From the NCBI RefSeq assembly GCF_031143425.1, contig NW_027150019.1, positions 62,001 through 126,000 of the forward strand: 64,000 nt of DNA, read 5' to 3'. Under the pieces are notes generated by a model. It was not told the DNA's origin. It worked only from the letters and a program-made list of their open reading frames with translations, and ran no database searches. The position numbers were made by a program, and so were the translations under genes. The stretch comes from Pleurodeles waltl (Eukaryota; Chordata; Amphibia; Caudata; Salamandridae). Positions 35,401 to 46,695 of this stretch are shown here, one piece after another; the first letter of the stretch is position 1, and each line of letters opens with the position of its first letter.

Positions 35401-38400
35401 AAGGAGTGACTTTGCCCCCTTGGAGCTGAAACACCCATAATGTGTAAAATAGCTGCCTGGAAGGTAGCAAATGGCCCAGGGACATTGCAGGCCCAGTGCT
35501 GACACTGTGAGGGTGCTTGTGTACAGTTTTGAAGCACGTAAAGTGTTCTTTTTTCTCCACTTCCATCCAGGGGGGAAACCTGGAATCTTACCCTACTTGG
35601 AGCTCCGTAGCCCTGGGTAGAAGGAGTGACTTTGCCCCCTTGGAGCTGAAACACTCATAATGTGTAAAATAGCAGCCTGGAAGGTTGCAAATGGGCCAGG
35701 GACATTGCAGGCTCACTGCTGGCACTGTGAGGGTGCTTGTGTGCGGTTTTAATGCACGTAAAGTGTTCTTTTTTTCCCCACTTCCATCCAGGGGGAAAAC
35801 CTGGAATCTTACCCTACTTGGAGCTCCGTAGCCCTGGGTAGAAGGAGTGACTTTGCCCCCTTGGAGCTGAAACACCCATAATGTGTAAAATAGCTGCCTG
35901 GAAGGTTGCAAATGGGCCAGGGACATTGCAGGCCCAGTGCTGACACTGTGAGGGTGCTTGTGTACGGTTTTGAAGCACGTAAAATGTTCTTTTTTTTTCC
36001 CCACTTCCATCCAGGGGGAAAACCTTGAATCTTACCCTACTTGGAGCTCCGTAGCCCTGGGTAGAAGGAGTGACTTTGCCCCCATGGAGTTGAAACACTC
36101 ATAAGGTGTAAAATAGCAGCCTGGAAGGTTGCAAATGGGCCAGGGACATTGCAGGCCCAGTGCTGACACTGTGAGGGTGCTTGTGTACAGTTTAAAAGCA
36201 CGTAAAGTGTTCTTTTTTTTCCACTTCCATCCAGGGGGAAAACCTGGAATCTTACCCTACTTGGAGCTCCGTAGCCCTGGGTAGAAGGAGTGACTTTGCC
36301 CCCTTGGAGCCTAATGTCGAAAACAGCTGCCTGGAGGTTGCAAATGGGCCAGGGACATTGCAGGCCCAGTGCTGGCACTGTGAGGGTGCTTGTGTACGGT
36401 TTTGAAGCACGTAAAATGTTCTTTTTTTTTCCCCACTTCCATCCAGGGGGAAAACCTTGAATCTTACCCTACTTGGAGCTCCGCAGCCCTGGGTAGAAGG
36501 AGTGACTTTGCCCCCTTGGAGCCTAATGTCGAAAACAGCTGCCTGGAGCTTGCAAATGGGCCAGGGACATTGCAGGCCCAGTGCTGACGCTGTGAGGGTG
36601 CTTGTGTACCGTTTTGAAGCACGTAAAGTGTTCTTTTTTCTCCACTTCCATCCAGGGGGAAAACCTGGAATCTTACCCTACTTGGAGCTCCGTAGCCCTG
36701 GGTAGAAGGAGTGACTTTGCCCCCTTGGAGCCTAATGTCGAAAACAGCTGCCTGGAGGTTGCAAATGGGCCAGGGACATTGCAGGCCCAGTGCTGACACT
36801 GTGAGGGTGCTTGTGTACAGTTTAAAAGCACGTAAAGTGTTCTTTTTTTTCCACTTCCATCCAGGGGGAAAACCTGGAATCTTACCCTACTTGGAGCTAC
36901 GTAGCCCTGGGTAGAAGGAGTGACTTTGCCCCCTTGGAGCTGAAACACTCATAATGTGTAAAATAGCTGCCTGGAAGGTAGCAAATGGCCCAGGGACATT
37001 GCAGGCCCAGTGCTGACACTGTGAGGGTGCTTGTGTACAGTTTTGAAGCACGTAAAGTGTTCTTTTTTCTCCACTTCCATCCAGGGGGAAAACCTGGAAT
37101 CTTACCCTACTTGGAGCTCCGTAGCCCTGGGTAGAAGGAGTGACTTTGCCCCCTTGGAGCCTAATGTCGAAAACAGCTGCCTGGAGGTTGCAAATGGGCC
37201 AGGGACATTGCAGGCCCAGTGCTTGCACTGTGAGGGTGCTTGTGTGCGGTTTTAAAGCACGTAAAATGTTCTTTTTTTCCCCACTTCCATCCAGGGGGAA
37301 AACCTGGAATCTAACCCTACTTGGAGCTCCGTAGCCCTGGGTAGAAGGAGTGACTTTTCCCCCTTGGAGCTGAAACACTCATAATGTGTAAAATAGCAGC
37401 CTGGAAGGTTGCAAATGGGCCAGGGACATTGCAGGCCCAGTGCTTGCACTGTGAGGGTGCTTGTGTGCGGTTTTAAAGCACGTAAAATGTTCTTTTTTTC
37501 CCCACTTCCATCCAGGGGGAAAACCTGGAATCTTACCCTACTTGGAGCTCCGTAGCCCTGGGTAGAAGGAGTGACTTTTCCCCCTTGGAGCTGAAACACT
37601 CATAATGTGTAAAATAGCAGCCTGGAAGGTTGCAAATGGGCCAGGGACATTGCAGGCTCACTGCTGGCACTGTGAGGGTGCTTGTGTACAGTTTAAAAGC
37701 ACGTAAAGTGTTCTTTTTTGTCCACTTCCATCCAGGGGGAAAACCTGGAATCTAACCCTACTTGGAGCTCCGTAGCCCTGGGAAGAAGGAGTGACTTTGC
37801 CCCCTTGGAGCCTAATGTCGAAAACAGCTGCCTGGAGGTTGCAAATGGGCCAGGGACATTGCAGGCCCAGTGCTTGCACTGTGAGGGCGCTTGTGTGCGG
37901 TTTTAAAGCACGTAAAATGTTCTTTTTTCCCCCACTTCCATCCAGGGGGAAAACCTGGAATCTTACCCTACTTGGAGCTCCGTAGCCCTGGGTAGAAGGA
38001 GTGACTTTTCCCCCTTGGAGCCTAATGTCGAAAACAGCTGCCTGGAGCTTGCAAATGGGCCAGGGACATTGCAGGCCCAGTGCTGACACTGTGAGGGTGC
38101 TTGTGTACAGTTTTGAAGCACGTAAAGTGTTCTTTTTTTTCCACTTCCATCCAGGGGGAAAACCTGGAATCTAACCCTACTTGGAGCTCCGTAGCCCTGG
38201 GTAGAAGGAGTGACTTTGCCCCCTTGGAGCTGAAACACCCATAATGTGTAAAATAGCTGCCTGGAAGGTTGCAAATGGCCCAGGGACATTGCAGGCCCAG
38301 TGCTGACACTGTGAGGGTGCTTGTGTACAGTTATGAAGCACGTAAAGTGTTCTTTTTTCTCCACTTCCATCCAGGGGGAAAACCTGGAATCTTACCCTAC

Positions 38401-40800
38401 TTGGAGCTCCGTAGCCCTGGGTAGAAGGAGTGACTTTGCCCCCCTTGGAGCTGAAACACCCATAATGTGTAAAATAGCAGCCTGGAAGGTTGCAAATGGG
38501 CCAGGGACATTGCAGGCCCAGTGCTGACACTGTGAGGGTGCTTGTGTACAGTTTGAAGCACGTAAAGTGTTCTATTTTCTCCACTTCCATCCAGGGGGAA
38601 AACCTGGAATCTTACCCTACTTGGAGCTCCGTAGCCCTGGGTAAAAGGAGTGACTTTGCCCCCTTGGAGCCTAATGTCGAAAACAGCTGCCTGGAGGTTG
38701 CAAATGGGCCAGGGACATTGCAGGCCCAGTGCTGGCACTGTGAGGGTGCTTGTGTGCGGTTTTAAAGCACTTAGGCCCGTATTTATACTTTTTTTTAGCG
38801 CCGCATTTGCGTCGTTTTTTGACGCAAAAACGGCGCAAACTTGCAAAATACCATTGTATTTTGTAGGTTTGCGCCGTTAGCCGTCAAAAAGCGGCGCAAA
38901 TGCGGCTCTAAAAAAAGTATAAATACGGGCCTTAAAGTGTTCTTTTTTTTCCACTTCCATCCAGGGGCAAAACCTGGAATCTTACCCTACTTGGAGCTCC
39001 GTAGCCCTGGGTAGAAGGAGTGACTTTGCCCCCTTGGAGCTGAAACACCCATAATGTGTAAAATAGCTGCCTGGAAGGTTACAAATGGGCCAGTGACATT
39101 GCATGCCCAGTTCTGACACTGTGAGGGTGCTTGTGTACAGTTTTGAAGCACGTAAAGTGTTTGTTTTTTTTCCACTTCCATCCAGGGGGAAAACCTGGAA
39201 TCTTACCCTACTTGGAGCTCCGTAGCCCTGGGTAGAAGGAGTGACTTTGCCCCCTTGGAGCTGAAACACCCATAATGTGTAAAATAGCTGCCTGGAAGGT
39301 TGCAAATGGCCCAGGGACATTGCAGGCCCAGCGCTGACACTGTGAGGGTGCTTGTGTAACATTTTGAAGCACGTAAAGTGTTCTTTTTTTTTCCACTTCC
39401 ATCCAGGGGGAAAACCTGGAATATTACCCTACTTGGAGCTCCGTAGCCCTGGGTAGAAGGAGGGACTTTGCCCCCTTGGAGCCTAATGTCGAAAACAGCT
39501 GCCTGGAGGTTGCAAATGGGCCAGGGACATTGCAGGCCCAGTGCTTGCACTGTGAGGGTGCTTGTGTGCGGTTTTAAAGCACGTAAAGTGTTCTTTTTTT
39601 TCCCCACTTCCATCCAGGGGGAAAACCTGGAATCTTACCCTACTTGGAGCTCCGTAGCCCTGGGTAGAAGGAGTGACTTTTCCCCCTTGGAGCCTAATGT
39701 CGAAAACAGCTGCCTGGAGCTTGCAAATGGGCCAGGGACATTGCAGGCCCAGTGCTGACACTGTGAGGGTGCTTGTGTACCGTTTTGAAGCACGTAAAGT
39801 GTTCTTTTTTTTCCACTTCCATCCAGGGGGAAAACCTGGAATCTTACCCTACTTGGAGCTCCGTAGCCCTGGGTAGAAGGAGTGACTTTGCCCCCTTGGA
39901 GCTGAAACACTCATAATGTGTAAAATAGCAGCCTGGAAGGTTGCAAATGGGCCAGGGACATTGCAGGCCCAGTGCTTGCACTGTGAGGGTGCTTGTGTGC
40001 GGTTTTAAAGCACGTAAAGTGTTCTTTTTTTCCCCCACTTCCATCCAGGGGGAAAACCTGGAATCTAACCCTACTTGGAGCTCCGTAGCCCTGGGTAGAA
40101 GGAGTGACTTTGCCCCCTTGGAGCTGAAACACTCATAATGTGTAAAATAGCAGCCTGGAAGGTTGCAAATGGGCCAGGGACATTGCAGGCTCACTGCTGG
40201 CACTGTGAGGGTGCTTGTGTGCGGTTTTAAAGCACGTAAAGTGTTCTTTTTTTTTCCACTTCCATCCAGGGGGAAAACCTGGAATCTTACCCTACTTGGA
40301 GCTCCGTAGCCCTGGGTAGAAGGAGTGACTTTGCCCCCGTGGAGCCTAATGTCGAAAACAGCTGCCTGGAGCTTGCAAATGGGCCAATGACATTGCAGGC
40401 CCAGTGCTGACACTGTGAGGGTGCTTGTGTACCGTTTTGAAGCACGTAAAGTGTTCTTTTTTTTCCACTTCCATCCAGGGCGAAAACCTGGAATCTTACC
40501 CTACTTGGAGCTCCGTAGCCCTGGGTAGAAGGAGTGACTTTGCCCCCTTGGAGCTGAAACACTCATAATGTGTAAAATAGCTGCCTGGAAGGTTGCAAAT
40601 GGGCCAGGGACATTGCAGGCTCAGTGCTGGCACTGTGAGGGTGCTTGTGTGCGGTTTTAAAGCACGTAAAGTGTTCTTTTTTTCCCACTTCCATCCAGGG
40701 GGAAAACCTGGAATCTTACACTACTTGGAGCTCCGTAGCCCTGGGTAGAAGGAGTGACTTTGCCCCCTTGGAGCCTAATGTCGAAAACAGCTGCCTGGAG
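26417..40800. repeat. Large segmental block, copy 2 (at least 14.4 kb)
   Basis: Second copy of the sequence at 1-14,384. It contains the matching internal copies (for example 27,157-30,112 with 34,059-37,223, and 30,376-34,129) and one MITE. The monomer order, A/B pattern and rare variants follow the first copy throughout. The right end passes into a block shared with 57,795-64,000, overlapping from 40,255. Confidence 0.9.
38774..38931. mobile_element. PIF/Harbinger-type MITE, copy 4 (158 bp)
   Basis: 158-bp form, offset by exactly 26,416 bp from the copy at 12,358 and lying inside the second copy of the large block. TTA is present on both sides. Sequence and flanks appear the same as at 12,358. 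Confidence 0.88.
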
Positions 40801-41685
40801 GTTGCAAATGGGCCAGGGACATTGCAGGCCCAGTGCTTGCACTGTGAGGGTGCTTGTGTGCGGTTTTAAAGCACGTAAAATGTTCTTTTTTTCCCCACTT
40901 CCATCCAGGGGGAAAACCTGGAATCTTACCCTACTTGGAGCTCCGTAGCCCTGGGTAGAAGGAGGGACTTTGCCCCCTTGGAGCCTAATGTCGAAAACAG
41001 CTGCCTGGAGGTTGCAAATGGGCCAGGGACATTGCAGGCCCAGTGCTTGCACTGTGAGGGTGCTTGTGTGCGGTTTTAAAGCACGTAAAGTGTTCTTTTT
41101 TTTCCCCACTTCCATCCAGGGGGAAAACCTGGAATCTTACCCTACTTGGAGCTCCGTAGCCCTGGGTAGAAGGAGTGACTTTTCCCCCTTGGAGCCTAAT
41201 GTCGAAAACAGCTGCCTGGAGCTTGCAAATGGGCCAGGGACATTGCAGGCCCAGTGCTGACACTGTGAGGGTGCTTGTGTACCGTTTTGAAGCACGTAAA
41301 GTGTTCTTTTTTCTCCACTTCCATCCAGGGGGAAAACCTGGAATCTTACCCTACTTGGAGCTCCGCAGCCCTGGGTAGAAGGAGTGACTTTTCCCCCTTG
41401 GAGCTGAAACACCCATAATGTGTAAAATAGCTGCCTGGAAGGTTGCAAATGGCCCAGGGACATTGCAGGCCCAGTGCTGACACTGTGATGGTGCTTGTGT
41501 ACAGTTTTGAAGCACGAAAAATGATCTTTTTTTCCACTTCCATCTAGGGGGAAAACCTGGAATCTTACCCTACTTGGAGCTCTGTAGCCCTGGGTAGAAG
41601 GAGTGACTTTTCCCCCTTGGAGCCTAATGTCGAAAACAGCTGCCTGGAGGTTGCAAATGGGACAGGGACATTGCAGGCCCAGTGC
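39140..41685. repeat. 2.55-kb block, copy 1
   Basis: Matches 53,719-56,264 with an offset of 14,579 bp. It spans the join between the large block and the 6.2-kb block, so this join existed before the copy was made. Markers are 'gtgtttgttttt' near 39,158, 'gaatattacc' near 39,421 and 'aaggagggac' near 39,459. It ends where 'gtgcttgcac' faces 'gtgctggcac'. Confidence 0.85.
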
Positions 41686-44600
41686 TTGCACTGTGAGGGT
41701 GCTTGTGTGCGGTTTTAAAGCACGTAAAGTGTTCTTTTTTTTCCCCACTTCCATCCAGGGGGAAAACCTGGAATCTTACCCTACTTGGAGCTCCGTAGCC
41801 CTGGGTAGAAGGAGTGACTTTGCCCCCTTGGAGCCTAATGTCGAAAACAGCTGCCTGGAGGTTGCAAATGGGCCAGGGACATTGCAGGCCCAGTGCTGAC
41901 ACTGTGAGGGTGCTTGTGTACAGTTTTGAAGCACGTAAAGTGTTCTTTTTTTTCCCACTTCCATCCAGGGGGAAAACCTGGAATCTTACCCTACTTGGAG
42001 CTCCGTAGCCCTGGGTAGAAGGAGTGACTTTGCCCCCTTGGAGCTGAAACACCCATAATGTGTAAAATAGCTGCCTGGAAGGTTGCAAATGGCCCAGGGA
42101 CATTGCAGGCTCACTGCTGGCACTGTGAGGGTGCTTGTGTACAGTTTAAAAGCACGTAAAGTGTTCTTTTTTTCCAACTTCCATCCAGGGGGAAATCCTG
42201 GAATCTTACCCTACTTGGAGCTCCGTAGCCCTGGGTAGAAGGAGTGACTTTGCCCCCTTGGAGCTGAAACACCCATAATGTGTAAAATAGCTGCCTGGAA
42301 GGTTGCAAATGGCCCAGGGACATTGCAGGCCCAGCGCTGACACTGTGAGGGTGCTTGTGTAACATTTTGAAGCACGTAAAGTGTTCTTTTTTTTTCCACT
42401 TCCATCCAGGGGTAAAACCTGGAATCTTACCCTACTTGGAGCTCCGTAGCCCTGGGTAGAAGGAGTGACTTTGCCCCCTTGGAGCCTAATGTCGAAAACA
42501 GCTGCCTGGAGCTTGCAAATGGGCCAGGGACATTGCAGGCCCAGTGCTGACACTGTGAGGGTGCTTGTGTACCGTTTTGAAGCACGTAAAGTGTTCTTTT
42601 TTTTCCACTTCCATCCAGGGGGAAAACCTGGAATCTTACCCTACTTGGAGCTCCGTAGCCCTGGGTAGAAGGAGTGACTTTGCCCCCTTGGAGCTGAAAC
42701 ACCCATAATGTGTAAAATAGCAGCCTGGAAGGTTGCAAATGGGCCAGGGACATTGCAGGCTCACTGCTGGCACTGTGAGGGTGCTTGTGTACAGTTTAAA
42801 AGCATGTAAAGTGTTCTTTTTTTCCAACTTCCATCCAGGGGGAAATCCTGGAATCTTACCCTACTTGGAGCTCCGTAGCCCTGGGTAGAAGGAGTGACTT
42901 TGCCCCCTTGGAGCTGAAACACCCATAATGTGTAAAATAGCTGCCTGGAAGGTTGCAAATGGCCCAGGGACATTGCAGGCCCAGCGCTGACACTGTGAGG
43001 GTGCTTGTGTAACATTTTGAAGCACGTAAAGTGTTCTTTTTTTTCCACTTCCATCCAGGGGTAAAACCTGGAATCTTACCCTACTTGGAGCTCCGTAGCC
43101 CTGGGTAGAAGGAGTGACTTTTCCCCCTTGGAGCCTAATGTCGAAAACAGCTGCCTGGAGGTTGCAAATGGGCCAGGGACATTGCAGGCCCAGTGCTGAC
43201 ACTGTGAGGGTGCTTGTGTGCGGTTTTAAAGCACGTAAAGTGTTCTTTTTTTTTTCCACTTCCATTCAAGGGGAAAACCTGGAATCTAACCCTACTTGGA
43301 GCTCCGTAGCCCTGGGTAGAAGGAGTGACTTTGCCCCCTTGGAGCTGAAACACCCATAATGTGTAAAATAGCAGCCTGGAAGGTTGCAAATGGGCCAGGG
43401 ACATTGCAGGCTCACTGCTGGCACTGTGAGGGTGCTTGTGTACAGTTTAAAAGCACGTAAAGTGTTCTTTTTTTCCAACTTCCATCCAGGGGGAAATCCT
43501 GGAATCTTACCCTACTTGGAGCTCCGTAGCCCTGGGTAGAAGGAGTGACTTTGCCCCCTTGGAGCTGAAACACCCATAATGTGTAAAATAGCTGCCTGGA
43601 AGGTTGCAAATGGCCCAGGGACATTGCAGGCCCAGCGCTGACACTGTGAGGGTGCTTGTGTAACATTTTGAACCACGTAAAGTGTTCTTTTTTTTCTCCA
43701 CTTCCATCCAGGGGTAAAACCTGGAATCTTACCCTACTTGGAGCTCCGTAGCCCTGGGTAGAAGGAGTGACTTTTCCCCCTTGGAGCCTAATGTCGAAAA
43801 CAGCTGCCTGGAGGTTGCAAATGGGCCAGGGACATTGCAGGCCCAGTGCTGACACTGTGAGGGTGCTTGTGTGCGGTTTTAAAGCACGTAAAGTGTTCTT
43901 TTTTTTTTCCACTTCCATTCAAGGGGAAAACCTGGAATCTAACCCTACTTGGAGCTCCGTAGCCCTGGGTAGAAGGAGTGACTTTGCCCCCTTGGAGATG
44001 AAACACCCATAATGTGTAAAATAGCAGCCTGGAAGGTTGCAAATGAGCCAGGGACATTGCAGGCTCACTGCTGGCACTGTGAGGGTGCTTGTGTACAGTT
44101 TAAAAGCACGTAAAGTGTTCTTTTTTGTCCACTTCCATCCAGGGGGAGAACCTGGAATCTTACCCTACTTGGAGCTCCGTAGCCCTGGGTAGAAGGAGTG
44201 ACTTTGCCCCCTTGGAGCTGAAACACCCATAATGTGTAAAATAGCTGCCTGGAAGGTTGCAAATGGCCCAGGGACATTGCAGGCCCAGCGCTGACACTGT
44301 GAGGGTGCTTGTGTAACATTTTGAAGCACGTAAAGTGTTCTTTTTTTTTCCACTTCCATCCAGGGGTAAAACCTGGAATCTTACCCTACTTGGAGCTCCG
44401 TAGCCCTGGGTAGAAGGAGTGACTTTGCCCCCTTGGAGATGAAACACCCATAATGTGTAAAATAGCAGCCTGGAAGGTTGCAAATGAGCCAGGGACATTG
44501 CAGGCTCACTGCTGGCACTGTGAGGGTGCTTGTGTACAGTTTAAAAGCACGTAAAGTGTTCTTTTTTGTCCACTTCCATCCAGGGGGAAAACCTGGAATC

Positions 44601-46460
44601 TTACCCTACTTGGAGCTCCGTAGCCCTGGGTAGAAGGAGTGACTTTGCCCCCTTGGAGCTGAAACACCCATAATGTGTAAAATAGCTGCCTGGAAGGTTG
44701 CAAATGGCCCAGGGACATTGCAGGCCCAGTGCTGACACTGTGAGGGTGCTTGTGTACAGTTTTGAAGCAGGTAAAGTGTTCTTTTTTCTCCACTTCCATC
44801 CAGGGGGAAAACCTGGAATCTTACCCTACTTGGAGCTCCGTAGCCCTGGGTAGAAGGAGTGACTTTTGCCCCTTGGAGCCTAATGTCGAAAACAGCTGCC
44901 TGGAGCTTGCAAATGGGCCAGGGACATTGCAGGCCCAGTGCTGACGCTGTGAGGGTGCTTGTGTACCGTTTTGAAGCACGTAAAGTGTTCTTTTTTCTCC
45001 ACTTCCATCCAGGGGGAAAACCTGGAATCTTACCCTACTTGGAGCTCCGTAGCCCTGGGTAGAAGGAGTGACTTTGCCCCCTTGGAGCTGAAACACCCAT
45101 AATGTGTAAAATAGCTGCCTGGAAGGTAGCAAATGGGCCAGGGACATTGCAGGCTCACTGCTGGCACTGTGAGGGTGCTTGTGTACAGTTTAAAAGCACG
45201 TAAAGTGTTCTTTTTTGTCCACTTCCATCCAGGGGGAAAACCTGGAATCTTACCCTACTTGGAGCTCCGTAGCCCTGGGAAGAAGGAGTGACTTTGCCCC
45301 CTTGGAGCCTAATGTCGAAAACAGCTGCCTGGAGGTTGCAAATGGGCCAGGGACATTGCAGGCCCAGTGCTTGCACTGTGAGGGCGCTTGTGTGCGGTTT
45401 TAAAGCACGTAAAATGTTCTTTTTTCCCCCACTTCCATCCAGGGGGAAAACCTGGAATCTTACCCTACTTGGAGCTCCGTAGCCCTGGGTAGAAGGAGGG
45501 ACTTTGCCCCCTTGGAGCCTAATGTCGAAAACAGCTGCCTGGAGGTTGCAAATGGGCCAGGGACATTGCAGGCCCAGTGCTTGCACTGTGAGGGTGCTTG
45601 TGTGCGGTTTTAAAGCACGTAAAGTGTTCTTTTTTTTCCCCACTTCCATCCAGGGGGAAAACCTGGAATCTTACCCTACTTGGAGCTCCGTAGCCCTGGG
45701 TAGAAGGAGTGACTTTTCCCCCTTGGAGCCTAATGTCGAAAACAGCTGCCTGGAGCTTGCAAATGGGCCAGGGACATTGCAGGCCCAGTGCTGACACTGT
45801 GAGGGTGCTTGTGTACCGTTTTGAAGCACGTAAAGTGTTCTTTTTTTTCCACTTCCATCCAGGGGGAAAACCTGGAATCTTACCCTACTTGGAGCTCCGT
45901 AGCCCTGGGTAGAAGGAGTGACTTTGCCCCCTTGGAGCTGAAACACTCATAATGTGTAAAATAGCAGCCTGGAAGGTTGCAAATGGGCCAGGGACATTGC
46001 AGGCCCAGTGCTTGCACTGTGAGGGTGCTTGTGTGCGGTTTTAAAGCACGTAAAGTGTTCTTTTTTTCCCCCACTTCCATCCAGGGGGAAAACCTGGAAT
46101 CTAACCCTACTTGGAGCTCCGTAGCCCTGGGTAGAAGGAGTGACTTTGCCCCCTTGGAGCTGAAACACTCATAATGAGTAAAATAGCAGCCTGGAAGGTT
46201 GCAAATGGGCCAGGGACATTGCAGGCTCACTGCTGGCACTGTGAGGGTGCTTGTGTACAGTTTAAAAGCACGTAAAGTGTTCTTTTTTGTCCACTTCCAT
46301 CCAGGGGGAAAACCTGGAATCTTACCCTACTTGGAGCTCCGTAGCCCTGGGTAGAAGGAGTGACTTTGCCCCCTTGGAGCTGAAACACTCATAATGTGTA
46401 AAATAGCAGCCTGGAAGGTTGCAAATGGGCCAGGGACATTGCAGGCCCAGTGCTTGCACT
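40255..46460. repeat. 6.2-kb block, copy 1
   Basis: Repeated at 57,795-64,000 with an offset of 17,540 bp and cut by the window end, so the true length may be greater. Differences noticed are A at 40,720 ('cttacactac') against C, 'ctctgtag' at 41,582 against 'ctccgtag', and 'ccacttccat' against 'ccacttcctt' near 63,838. Shared rare features include 'agcatgtaaag' near 42,803, 'gaagcaggtaaag' near 44,766 and 'gacttttgcccc' near 44,863. Confidence 0.88.
43422..44667. repeat. 1.25-kb block, copy 2
   Basis: Copy of 17,134-18,379. It lies inside the 6.2-kb block, so it appears again at 60,962-62,207. The right limit is 'gaaacaccc' here against 'gaaacactc' at 18,379. Confidence 0.83.
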
Positions 46461-46695
46461 GTGAGGGTGCTTGTGTGCGGTTTTAAAGCACGTAAAGTGT
46501 TCTTTTTTTCCCCCACTTCCATCCAGGGGGAAAACCTGGAATCTAACCCTACTTGGAGCTCCGTAGCCCTGGGTAGAAGGAGTGACTTTGCCCCCTTGGA
46601 GCTGAAACACTCATAATGTGTAAAATAGCAGCCTGGAAGGTTGCAAATGGGCCAGGGACATTGCAGGCTCACTGCTGGCACTGTGAGGGTGCTTG
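45850..46695. repeat. Two-monomer tandem duplication, 442-bp period
   Basis: 45,850-46,253 and 46,292-46,695 are the same at an offset of 442 bp, two type B monomers per unit. Small differences include 'ataatgagtaaa' near 46,174 against 'ataatgtgtaaa'. The repeat limits are given by the T tract on the left and 'gtacagtttaaaag' against 'gtgcggttttaaag' on the right. Similar pairs with about 440-bp spacing occur near 17,707/18,148 and 48,541/48,981. Confidence 0.78.
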
